Assembly (NCBI RefSeq): GCF_910592395.1
Contig: NC_088313.1
Location: forward strand, 13,470,437 to 13,534,436
Source of the DNA: Lineus longissimus
Taxonomy: Eukaryota > Nemertea > Pilidiophora > Heteronemertea > Lineidae
Length of the DNA stretch: 64,000 nucleotides
Direction: 5' to 3'
Both the position numbers and the translations under genes were made by a program. Shown piece by piece: positions 34,807 through 47,500 of this stretch. Each line of letters starts with the position of its first letter. The first letter of the stretch is position 1. The notes beneath the pieces were generated by a model. The model ran no database searches, had not been told where the DNA came from, and saw nothing but the letters and a program-made list of their open reading frames with translations.

Positions 34807-36120
34807 TGAAATAATTGCATCACGAGGAAGGAAACAATGGGAATCATGGTAACTGTGGTTGCGGTGCGTCGTGAAAGCAGGATCGGCAAGCGCGGCCCGT
34901 ATACACGTAACCATTACACTCACTACGTTGTGTGAGTTATGAGTAGGGGTCGGTAGGACATTTTGAAGGGCAGTGAGCATATATACTTGCACGCCATGCT
35001 CAGAACAGTCTTGAAACTGAAGGGCCGGTCTTGGAACTGAAGGAAAGTGGCTCCCCGAAGTTGCTTTGAAGCTACTTTCGTGCATTCGTATGCTAGCGGC
35101 AGCACTGTCTGCACCTTAGTGAAAGAGAAGGGTCGGAGAGCTTTTTTCTATGGGACATGTTTTTCATTCATTTGGTTGGTTACACTGAATTTTACCCATT
35201 GAGTGAGTTTGTGCACACTTGTGATTCAGAATATTGCGTAAATTTCATTATCTGACCAATCCCATGGTGAACTTGACACCGAAAGGCTTGTTATTCTGAA
35301 AACCTACCACTCAAGAGTAATTCATATCAAAAGAATTCCTGGCCAACCACTTTCCTCATCATCAGCAAAATATTCCAATGTAGCAAAATATTGTTTTGTA
35401 AAATAACCAGCAAAACACTGCTCTAGGCTGTTAATTTTTAATAGTGGCATACAGACTAAAATACAGGCATTAAACAGCAAACTATTCAAGTTGCAATGCA
35501 AGAACTGTACAAGAAAAACATACAAGGGGGTTCGACACAGATCAAATACCCCTTCAACACCAGCAGAGACATTCATCATTGATACACACAGACCAAAAAG
35601 ATCTTGCATAGTTATATAAAAGTAATAAAAAGTTGGATCACAAAATGTATTGTGTAGAAACATAGTGCTTTCTGCGAACATTATACAGGTAATGGATGGG
35701 GGGGGGTCCGACATAAGATACTACAGCAATCAAACAAATTTTGACGTGGACATTACAATTTTTACTGCTTACAATGGGGAAATATTAATCCGGTTCAAAC
35801 CAGATGGTTTGAACACCACGACAGATTCAACAGTCTAACCTCATATGATGTATGATAATACTTGGCCAAACTGGCCTGAACCCAAAAATACATGACCGTG
35901 AATAGATTACAGAGGACTACATCAAAGTATAGAGGAAATACATTCAGAGCGGACCAGTCACCCAACCTGAATGAACCCAGGCAGTTGGGGTAAAGGATTG
36001 TCCAGTGATAACGGCCCATTGCACACCTTGGGTACCAACTGTACTGCTTGGCCAGAGAAGTTCAGAAGGTGATCCTTGCACTTTTATATTAAACTTTCTT
36101 TGAACCTGAAGGACCCACAA

Positions 36121-36202
36121 CAAGTCAGAGATGTCCAAAGTGTGATATCAATTTACATGTACATATGTAAATTGATATCACACTTTGGACATCTCTGACT
36201 TG
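36121..36202. repeat. Near-perfect 38-bp inverted repeat with 6-nt loop
   Basis: Arms 36121-36158 and 36165-36202 are perfectly complementary (CAAGTCAGAGATGTCCAAAG... and its mirror), loop GTACAT. Flanking bases do not match, so it is not a piece of a longer palindrome. It lies between SERAC1 and FAM193. It could be a small foldback relic, a hairpin-RNA locus or an assembly or cloning foldback. Confidence 0.9.
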
Positions 36203-37892
36203 ATGCATAAGTGGTTCCAAATTGTGCATCACGCTTAGGTCCAAGTCCAAGATTGGTTCAGTTGTACACATGTACCTGCTTTCAACTTCCAGTCGGCATC
36301 AGTTTGGTCAATTTTCCCTCAAGCCCAACTTTTTACTTGGTACACTCCACAAATTTTGTGCTATACTAAAATCAACACAGTCACACAAATATTAGAACAA
36401 TTTACCGCAGATCTGCTCTTAGTCACTTTCAAAAGCGGTCAACACAGAAAGCACAACTGTATTAGCAAACATCCAGAAATTCACTTTTGAACAACTCTAA
36501 ATGTGTGTAATACATTTTTTATCAGCACATGATGCAAGACCTCTTGCATAGATCATTTCAAATCAAAAACTAAGTTCAACCTACAATCAATTTACAGACA
36601 TAATCGGGGAGTTTGCCTCGTCAACTTTCGCTTTAGAGCACATTTGGTTATTATTCATGAGGCCATCTTCCATTTCGCTTGCCAAATTGGTCCATTACAC
36701 AACAGGGCCCAGTTGTTCAAATCAAGTTTTGTCACTGATGCTGGCGTTAACTCATACTGGTGTTATGTCTAATGGACTAAACTGAAGGAGAATACGTCAA
36801 ATTAACGCTAGCCTAATACCATTAGGCCCCGCGTGGTGGCGCTGAGGTGGCCGCTGACAGGGCCTAATTCGGAACAATTTTATTTTGCAATCCTTGACCA
36901 GAATTTTGGAATGGCAGTTTCTTCGGCAAAGAATAAGTTTTAGTGTTTTTACGACGCAAAAACATTTCTAACAATTAGTTTTTTATAGGAGTTGTCTGTT
37001 TCAGTCATAAATTACATGTACACAAATTTGATTATTAGTATGGACAAGCAGATTTAATTCAATAAAATATTCAATGTTTGAAAATCAACGACCAACTTCT
37101 GTTATATACGTTGTCCCTACGTATAAGCTCCCGCCAGGAGGCCAGCGTGTAACCACCAGTTCTGGGCCACTCTCTGTTATGTCAAGAGAATGGTTGAATC
37201 ACTCTAAGTTAATGCCAGCGTTAGTGACATAGCTTGTATTGAAGAATCAGGCATTTACATGTACTTTAATTCAATTTAACACCAGCCGACCGTCTGTACT
37301 GATGACCGAGTCAAATCACAACAGGTTAACTTAAATCTTGGCCAAAATCTTTTGTGCGCAATGTACAAGTCTTTTTTCATCACTGTCAAGAGAACTGGCT
37401 TAAAGTAACAAATTAATGTAGGACATGGTGTCAACTCAAAATCGAACTTAAAACATAAACAAAAACATTAAATGGTCCGATTAAAGCCACGAGACATTTC
37501 TGTGTATTTGGAGTATTTTCGTTTATCTTCCTCCTAAAGGTTCATTTGACAGCAGAAATGAGAAGATCTAAAAACCTGAGCTCTCTGCAGAACTTCAAAT
37601 TTTCGAAATCAGACAAAAGCTCACTGTTTTGGGGTTGGCAATAGGTACCACCGTTTTGGCTGGAACCTGAATTCAAAATCAGTTAGAATTGAAGTGAATG
37701 CTGAATTAAAACCTGGGAGGCTATTCTCTAGGAAACAGAGAACAACTTCCCAACCTTGAAATTGCCATTCATTTTGTTATGAAAGAGATTCAATGGCTTA
37801 GTTTTAGACTTCAGGTTCTAGCCAAAATGGTGGTACATGTACCTGTAGCCAACCCTTAAGAGGTATATTTTGAAGCATGATCGGCCAATATA

Positions 37893-38070
37893 CAGTAGAA
37901 CCTCCCTTAGCGGACACCTCTCTATTAAGGACACCCTCTATATTGAGGACACTTTTTTTGGTCCCGAATTGGTTGTTTCCATTCAATTTGACCTCTCTAA
38001 TCAGGACACCTCTCTATTAAGGACAGCACTTGTCAGTCCCCAGTGTGTCCTCAATAGAGAGGTTCTACTA
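37893..38070. mobile_element. MITE, CAGTRGAACCTC family, copy 8 (full length, intergenic)
   Basis: TA-CAGTAGAACCTCCCTTAG to GAGAGGTTCTACTA-TA, 178 bp, downstream of the FAM193 stop. Both termini are recognisable. Confidence 0.88.
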
Positions 38071-38179
38071 TACTTATTTCAATGAGACACATGGTGTAGA
38101 ACCACATGGTGTAGAACCACAGGTTGCGGATACATCAGATTTCAAGTTTGCTAGCACAGTGTCGATTTCAACTTATTGA

Positions 38180-38185
38180 TTTATT
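38180..38185 (-). terminator. Candidate polyadenylation signal for the FAM193 gene
   Basis: TTTATT on the plus strand reads AATAAA on the minus strand, about 365 nt after the FAM193 stop codon at 38549. The intervening 3' UTR is AT-rich with no other gene. Confidence 0.4.
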
Positions 38186-38548
38186 GGTATTTAGCACATT
38201 TTATAAGTTTGTTATGAAATGTACACGAAGACCAACAGATAACTAAGCAATCATGGTTACAACAGATATGCTGGTGTCAGTATAAAATTGTCTCTTGAAT
38301 ACATCACAATCTAGGGTGTATTTTTGAATCATCCAAACTTGTGCTTAAATTAAAGGTGCAAAATTTTCATAGCTACTCCAAATTTTTCGGTTTGCAAACA
38401 GCTTGAAGAGATGAGAGATGAAAGACTGAATGTTTCGCACAATCTAAAGTAGGAAAGTAGCACTAGTATGACTTTTCATGATCAGACATTTCCAGAAAAA
38501 TCCTTCTCGTATCCATCCATGGCTGAATGAGCCTTGTTTTTCGTACAA

Positions 38549-41500
38549 TTACTTCTTTTTTGAGAATATGTCCTTCAAGTTGACATTGACTGGGATTTTT
38601 TCGCGTGGTCTTGCGGGCGTACTGTCCAAGCAGAACCTGAAAGAAAAATTTGAACCAAAGAATTATATTCGACTCCTGGTTCCTGGACTTACATGTAGAC
38701 TAGACAGTAATGCATTACTCACCGCACTGTCAGTGCATAAAACTGCATCTTCAGCAACTACATGTATGCCAAGAGGCCACCTTCTGCACAACAATCGCCT
38801 CTCTTCAGGATTGGAATCCACAGTTTTTCAGTTTAGTTATAAAGTTACCCCACAAAAGTGATCCTCTGGACAGAGAATCTTGAGATTTTAGTAGATGTTT
38901 TGAAGATTATTCGCAAACACACAATAAGAGCAAGAAAAATTATTCCATCAAAACCAACGTAAGTACATCCATACACAAATCTGCAAACAGCAGTTTTCCC
39001 TTGGATCTTCTATTTTTAAGTAAATATTTGCCAACAGAATAAAACTACCCCACTGTGCTCACCTTTTGAATTCCTCTAGCTCTCTCTCCACTTCATCCAT
39101 GTCACCATGTTCCAAATCCTTATCTTGCTTTGGTAGGAATACGTCATCTGGAAAATGAGGATGGGGACATATTGCGACATTTGCTTTTTGTCTACATGTA
39201 GCAGGCAGCTTATCCTGGCATTATTGCAGTTACCTCTCCTCAAAAGAGGCAATTCCAGACAGGATCAACCATTTTCCAGAGAGCTGAGTTCCAAGTTGTG
39301 CATGTAATGCAATGCATGAGTCCTAGTTAAAGGTGTCCCTCCTTTTGGGTCATACCCATTCACTTTCGACTGGGCCACTGGGCCACTATTGCCTTTCGAC
39401 TGGGCCACTATTGACTTTCGACTGGGCCACTGGGCCACTGGGCCACTATTGACTTTCGACTGGGCCACTATTGACTTTCGACTGGGCAACTGGGCCACTA
39501 GTGCTACCTGTTAGTGTCCAATACAAACAGCCTAAAAAAATTCAACAGCTGCTTTTAGCAACGGTTTCTACAGTTAAAGGATTCTGTCTGTACTCACCAA
39601 TAAAGCTGTTGTCATCTTGTCCCTTATTCTTCTTCTTTTTGTTCTTAGACCGGCGATCAGAATTCTGAAAACCGTAAATAACATACAATAATTCACCTTC
39701 AGTCTTTCTTGTGCTAGTCACCACTTCAAGGGATTTTAGATGATCCCTGAAGCACCTCTAGTCCTTGGATTCTGTAATTGTGGACAAAATGCAACAGTAA
39801 ACCTGGAAAGTTTGCGTGCCATTTACTTTTGCCAAAAAGAAAATCTGATCGAAAATAATGTTACAGGGTTGCAAAACCCAAAAATAATAAATCGTCACAG
39901 AATATATTTCTTGTTTTAGAGTAATGGTCGTGTATGAGAAATATCCCCAAGTGTATGAGCGCCGTAAAAATAAAGTAACGAGAAGATGTTTTCAATTCAA
40001 ATGAAAACGGGAGAGCTGTTCAACCTACCTGTTCCGGCTTGCCTTTTCCACGAGGAGACTTGGGACAATCTTCGCGAGGCGGGCTCACATTTTTCCCATC
40101 AGCGCGAGGCGACAGAGTATGGTTTGTCTGGTTGGTCAATGCGCTCCGCACGCCCTGATGAGCTGGGGCATTCGCCTTGCGATTCGTATTCACCTCAGGT
40201 TCGTTCCGCGCCGTTTTCTGACTGACAGGATGCGTAGGGCTGCCGTTCGCCGACGAATCTTTCTTATTTTTCCGTTTCGTACACTTCTGAAGGAACTCAC
40301 TCAATGATCTCTCCTGATTGTTCGCAAGGTGCCCGTTTTGTGGATGCTTCCCTTCGTAATGATTCTTAACATTACGCAGATCTTCACTGACGTTTGTGGA
40401 CTTTGCCTTTGGGTTCTGAAGTTGGGGCCGCTGGTAAATGACCGTCTCGTTCGCACCATCTCCACCTTTGTTATGGTGCTGATGATTCGGCGAAATGTTC
40501 TCCATGACGTGCATTTTATTCGACATAATCTCCTTCAATTGCAAATAGTCCGTGAACGTAGGACTATCTAGCATCTCATTCTTACTGGATGACTTTTCAT
40601 TCACGCTCTTGCCTTTGCCTTTCTTCTTCTTTAACGAAGCCTCCTGTGACCAGGTCTCCTGTAGATTCATCAGAGCTGGTTTTACGCCAGAAAGATCCCC
40701 AACTCGAGATTCACCACCATTTTTTAGACAATTTTCCGTTACATTCACTGAATCGTCTTTGCCGGACTCACAACTTAAAGCAGTATCCACTCCATTCGAG
40801 TTATTTTTCTTCCTTATCTTTTTCGAATGACTCTGAGGTTCGGGACTGTTCTGATTCTCACGCAACTGACACTCATATTTTCTTCCGCCCATGACCATGA
40901 CACAGTTCTTACTGAGCGAATGTTTTTGTTGCACGTTCTCTGTCTGTGGACCCGAGCTTTCATCCATGGGCATAACTGAGGAGTGATGGTTGTATGCTGA
41001 ACATCTACTTGGCCTTTCCAAGTGTGGCGACTCTTCCGACGCTTGGCTGTTTTTACACAACGTCTCCGGAAGGTCAGCAGTGGCATTAGTACATGCTGAT
41101 AGTCGCTGGCAGGGACTTAGATTTTCTTTCTTTCGTGCTTCTTCCTTCCGCTTTCTTTCCTCAAGCTGAAACACATCATGTCAGAAATGAGCATTTTTGA
41201 GGAAATGCTCCATGTATCATTTTCGACATAAACTACCAATACGTTTAATAATGAAACGCAAACCTTTTTGACCATTGGGATAAAACTTCAGCAGTCAACA
41301 ACTGTCCTAAGACACGAGTGAAAATTGAGTGATTTATCTACGACTGAACCCACTCAGTTCAGACCATCATGGCACAGGGAATAGAACGCAAAGGTGGTGT
41401 GCACAACTCAAGTACCATCCCCTAAATCTATGACCGATAACCCATGGAATTAACATTTACCTTCCTCTGTTTCTGCCTGGCTCGTTTGGCTGCCTTCGAG

Positions 41501-44500
41501 CTCATGGCCTTCCCACTGTCCTCGCCATTAATAAACTTGATCAACTCGTCGAGACCTTTGGTTCCAATCGGTTCGTGGTTCATGGGCGATGAGGATGCAG
41601 AACAGGTGACTGGGACATGGCGGTGGATGGGCGGTGGCAGGATGTGGGTCCGATGACCCTCGCTAGAGGGAGATTCATGCTTTGTTTCATTCTGAAAATA
41701 TAATGGTGAGCCGTTACAACCTTAGGTCAATACGTAGCAAGATTTGGACAAGTAGGACTAGGAGTAGTGGGACATGCTCTTATACTTCAATACCTAAAAC
41801 AATATTCTAATGTGCAAAGGAAAACCCATTTATATGTTCCGTTTACTGAATTTATCTCTTGTTCTTCAGACAGCTGACAATATGGGGGTGACGGGACAGC
41901 CATCATGGATCCCAAAATTTGATGACAACACAGAATTACGACTGTTACTCATTTCTGGTATTTCAAGCTCATTCAATTGCATACAGTTAACTACTTTATC
42001 ATAAACTTTTTCAGTCAATATGTCTCCAAGAACATTTAACTTAGAACCAACCTTTCGTTTGAGCCTGAGCCGTAACCTTTCTCTGATCTCCGACGAATTT
42101 CTATTCGCTGGTGCTCCAGTAGGCTGAAAGAACAGGAAGAAAGTGTAAAAAAGCTTGTTTATTATTGTGACACACGGTTACAGGAAAATTCGTCCCCGGA
42201 TAATTCGTCCCCGGCAAATTCGTCCCCGCAAATTCGTCCCCGGAAAATTCGTCCCCGAGGATAATTCATCCCCGAGGATAATTCGTCCCCGGAAAATTTG
42301 TCCCCGAGGATAATTCGTCCCTGGAAAGTTCGTCCCCGAGGATAATTCGTCCCCAGAATATTTTACAAAGTTGAAAGTTTCTGACTTTACTTTCTAAGAC
42401 TCTTAAGTCTTGTCGAATGGACTGTAGTAATAACTAATACTTTCGATTTTTCTCATTCAGTGTAACATCCCTCTTTACTACCATACTAGCCAGTTACCTA
42501 CCCCACTTTTTTTATAGTAGGTGGAAGAAGGCAGGCGAAATATTTTATTGAAGAATGTAGAGCTTTTCTTTCATTCTGACCAGTAAAAAATACTTATTCG
42601 AAAAAAAAAATTATTTCGCCTGCCTACCTCTACCTACTATGAAAAGAGTGGAGTAGGTAACTAGCTAGTAGGGTAGTAAAGAGAGACATAATGAATGAGA
42701 AAAGTCGAAAGTAGTAAGTAGTAGTTATTACTAGAAACTAATGTCAGAAACTTTCAACTTTTGTTTAATTTTCCGGGGACGAATTATCTTCGAGGACGAA
42801 TTTCCCAGGGATGAATTATGCCTTATGCAACTACACTAGGGATGTAACAGTGCCCAGCGCAAAACTGAAGTTTTTTTTTCATGTGAAAATGTCGACCTTG
42901 AATTGCCCCAACTTGCAAAATATGGCTCTAAAATGGTTATTTTTGGTCCAATTTCTAATATATACGTACAAAGTTCTACAGGAGCTGAGACATAGACCTT
43001 TTCATCTGTTTGATATGTTAACGGATTTGTACGTATGACTGATTTGCACTCACATGTCCAGTTTGTACATATGTCTGATTTGTACTTATTTCTGATTGTA
43101 CTTATTTCTGATTGTACTTACATGTATTTCTGATTGTACTTATTTCTGATTGTACTTAATTTCAATTATAATCATGTCTGATTTGTACTTACACTTCCAT
43201 GACCCAGCAGCTCACAGTAGCAGCAATCACAGTACTTGCCATCCTTCTGATTCGAGTTCGACGTCGAGGAACTCTGCTCCGAACAACTATCGTCTATGCT
43301 GTCGTACGTTTCCTCGTTATGACCGTCACAATCGTGGTCTGTGCAAACTGTTGAGTTACCCACGGCAACATTATTGACACTTGTAGGCATGGAAACGGAG
43401 CTTGCACACGTGCCAGTGTTTGGGTCGAGTACCGGGTTTGTCTGGTAGACACGACCCGAGAGCTGGTTGAGATTGTTACAACTTGAAAATGGGTTCGTAC
43501 AACCCCTCGGAAGGCTTATGTTGGCACTATGAGCATAAGTTTTACTCATTCCTTCCTTGGCGGCATTGATGAATTTGAGTTGTAACCCATGGGTTTGTGC
43601 GAGTGCAGCTGGAGACAGGGTGGTAGTCGTTGTCTGACTGGTGCTAGCCCCAGAATAAGCATTGTTGTGATTGTGAAAGAATGGATTATGTTTTGTGCAA
43701 TGGTCGCTATTTAACATTGAGGTATCCAGTGCGGTGGTCGCTGCGGACGACTGGGCCGGCCGGCAAGCAAACGTGGTCTGACTGAGAAGAGTACGATTTA
43801 TGGGCGAGAGATTCTTGAAACAATCTGGGACTGATGAATCCACTGACGTCGTCGCAGTACTGGAGGTCTTCGTGACTGAGGTGGCATGGCTAGAGACAGG
43901 AACACTGACTGACATTTTCACCGACGTTTTCGGCAGCGTTTCGCTGAGGGATATATCGTTCATGAACGAACTGCCATTCAGTAACGGAGGTGGCGGCATA
44001 TTGAAAAGTTCACTCGCAAATGTACCGTTATATTTTGTACCAAAAGTCTGCTTTATCGAACTTTCGAATGACGGTGACGTGTCCCATTCTCCGTAGGTAT
44101 AAACATCCTGAAGTATCGAATCGGGTAAGTCCACATCAAAACTTGCATTGCGTTTCTTTTGAGATTGTAAGCGTGACTTTGGTTGTTTCATGGGGACATG
44201 AAGATCGTATAAGTGAGGATGTAGAAATGGCCGCACGTGACCGACGTGACCCGCATGAAGACTGTGTAACGTGTTTGAGCCGTGAATATGAGGATAGAGA
44301 TGAAGGGCAGCAGGTCGCGGCATCGCTGGCATGTGTTGTGGTAGGGTCATCGGGACAGCCTTTCCCGTCTGCTGTGAACAAGCGTCACACTGGCACGTGT
44401 TCTCCAAGGACTTCAACTGAAATGGAACAAATCAAAACGTGATGAAAATATTTAGCAGTATAAGGTAAAGTGGTACAATTATATAGCCCCTGCGTTGATG

Positions 44501-47500
44501 AAAGCTGGAAGTGCGCACATCGATGCACACTGAGGCTATAATTGTACCTGCGCTATAATTGTACCAACTTACCTTACAGCTTCACTTGAAAATGACACGT
44601 TATGACATTTGAGGACAGATTTCACAAGGGTTATTAACAGTTTGCCGCCCGAGTTTGCTTTTTCTGCATTTAAATTTTTGCCGCAGTGGCAACAGAAGTT
44701 GTTTCCCGTTGTTGTGGAGTATCGTAAAGGTATGGAATTCAGCATGTCACCAAAAGTGTTATCCATAAAGAACAGCCTTCAAAGATCGCCTCCACCTCCC
44801 ACAATGTTGCATACAATTGCTATAAAATCTGATTACCTGTCCGACACAACATGTACAGCACTGCACAAGTCAGATATGTAGTTCACGCCTATTTACACCA
44901 AATTCACAGAATTCCTCGCCACAAGAAAGAGCCATGCTTAGAAATAAGCGTAAAGCTTACAGGCCTTTGTGCCTTTTTTGAACAGAAACTGGTGGAGAAC
45001 TGCAAATAAATTCCCAAGCTACCTGATCTGTTTGTTCCTGAGCTGAACAGTGACTGCAGTCACACTTGGGAGCAGTAGGGGCTGGCACAGGACTGCTGCT
45101 CGTACTGGTCTTCACAGAGTCTAACGCATCCTCGGACTCGAGCTCCACTCTCTTCAGGAGATGACTGGGAAAGCTGTCATCGTCAGAGTCTTCAATGTCA
45201 TCAAATTCATTGTCATCAGCACTGAAATGTAGGCAAAATATGGTAAAATTCACGAACCCTGATCGGAAATAACATCATTTGATCACATTTAACTACAAAT
45301 CTATTGAACAACGACATCTGTTTCGTCCACTGATGACATTTTTGGGCAGTGATTGCCAATTGTTAACTCATTCACAAAACAGATATCTAGTCTGGGGAGA
45401 CTGTTCGGTTTTTTGGTCAAATCAATTTGCACACCACAAAAGCTTTTCAGGCAATGAAGGAAGAGCATAGAGCCGATTAGATCCATCTGGTACAATAATT
45501 GTACTCTCTCTTACATTCCTTCCCTAGTCCTCTCCAGAAACGTTTCTGTCAAGACCAAGAAATGAACACACTGTGCTCATTCCAGGCCAGTTGAATGTAC
45601 CAAGTGGCACTGGCCAAGCCTCGAACCGACGACCTTCCAACGGGAAGGCGGCCACTTTCCACCGTGCCACTGCACTCCTTACAAGGATCAACGAGTCAAC
45701 AAAACTGATGATAGGGGAGAGACAATATTCAACCTTACATGAACAGACCTCGTACGGTACACTACATGCATCTCTGCATTTTTAAAGAAAGAAGTTGCTT
45801 ATCTGTTCCAAATCTCAGACGTGGTGCATCATGGATTACAAAATTCGACAGGGTTCGGAGTGCAATTTGATAGTCCCCATCCCCATATAATTCTTCAATG
45901 CAGAGAGTAAATTTTAGCTTCGAATATACTATAATAAGACTTACTCAAAGTTATCAATGGAATCTTCAAATGGCAATGCCAGACTTTTTCGGTCTATGGG
46001 ACTAGGACTCGGGCTGGATGAGCCACTACTGGAGCTGGTACTGGACATGGATGGAGGGTTGACGTCGATCACGTACCGCGACGGATCATGCGTGAACATC
46101 GGCTGATGAGACAACGTCATGTTTTCTGTCATCTCGGGCGTCAAGATGCCACACGTTATCATGTGAGATATTGTGCACTCATCACAAGGACATCTGCAAG
46201 AGAGAGAAAATGAGGTCACTTTAACAATTTTCAAAATTCACTCACTGGAAACACACGCCATGCATGCCCACCCCGACTGTTTAGAACAGATCGGGCCGAC
46301 AGGTTTAAAACTTGGGTCAAAATTTTCTTTGTGATGTAGATGAAAGTGTTTTATCGCATAACGATTCAGTTCTTGGGCAAAAATAGAAAAGGCATTGGCA
46401 TAACTTGAACTAATGGATGACAAATGTTGTCAAGAAGGTTTCTGATAAGTTTTGTAGCTCACTTGAACGACCCTTCTGGTTGTTCTCTTTTTAATGCTAT
46501 TTTTCTCTCCGCTTTAATACTCGGACCCAGAGGGCGAGCGTTATTTTACTAGGCCCTACTGGGTATGAAAATCAAGGCGCAAGAACTGATGGCCTTAAGC
46601 ACAGCGCTGGTAATTAAACACACTATTTCCCACTCACCTTTTCCGGTTGCAGTTGGGGCAGTGACAATCTTCGGATGCTTGCTTGGCTGTTCCCTGGAGG
46701 AGATGTCTCATCGTTTCTGTAAACTTGGCCTCGAGACTGAAAAAAGAAGAAATATCAGATAGATATATCGGAGGTGTGACAGTGCCCAGGGCAAAACAAA
46801 AATGAAAAAAAATTTCGTCTTTGCAAATAAATCCGAAGGTATTTTCCTAAAACAGGACTGTCATCCACACAGAGCATCATTGGAATAATATAACATCACT
46901 CACCTTGGCGTTTTGGAAGTAGAATTACAGGAAACCTTTGTACTTTTCAACACTTGCTGTTCAATAAGTTTTTGTGCTTTGAAGAATTCCCAGTCATCTT
47001 TTAACATTTTCTGTCTAGCTTTGAGGGCAGCCTGCAATAGAGATTGAATTTTTCATATCCTTCATCAGATTGCCAAAACCCAAACGATTCACTTTAAGAA
47101 CATATCTCGCCTCACTTTGCTGTTCTTGAAACCCGAATAAACATGAATTTGCTTTTGCCAGAGATCACTCCTCAACACTTGGAAATGACTTGACACAGTA
47201 TTCTTCTTCAAGTTTCAGAACAACTCAATTACCAAGTTACCGTATTTTGCTGCGTATAAGGCGCAGCTTTTTGACCCAAGAAAGCCCTAAAATCGGGGGG
47301 TGCGCGTTATACGAAGGTGCGTGTTATCTATGGCCTAGCCCTAGGAAGCCACCGAATGATCACAAGATTTTTTCCATCAACTCATTTCTTTTGACGGCTT
47401 TTTTGGCTCGCAACCAAGTCGGCGCATTTTATATTTTTGCACGAAAGAAAAATCGGGAATATCGATGCACTTTGCATCGTTCACCGATGCTAACTCGCCT

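Larger units (their letters stand above)
33280..38548. other. Intergenic region between SERAC1 (5') and FAM193 (3')
   Basis: Holds C/G-tract repeats (34025-34115), the duplication at 34240-34735, the CRE, the 82-nt hairpin, AT-rich sequence at 36200-37860 with nothing I can identify, and the full-length MITE at 37893-38070. Open frames here lack splice sites or family motifs. Confidence 0.6.
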
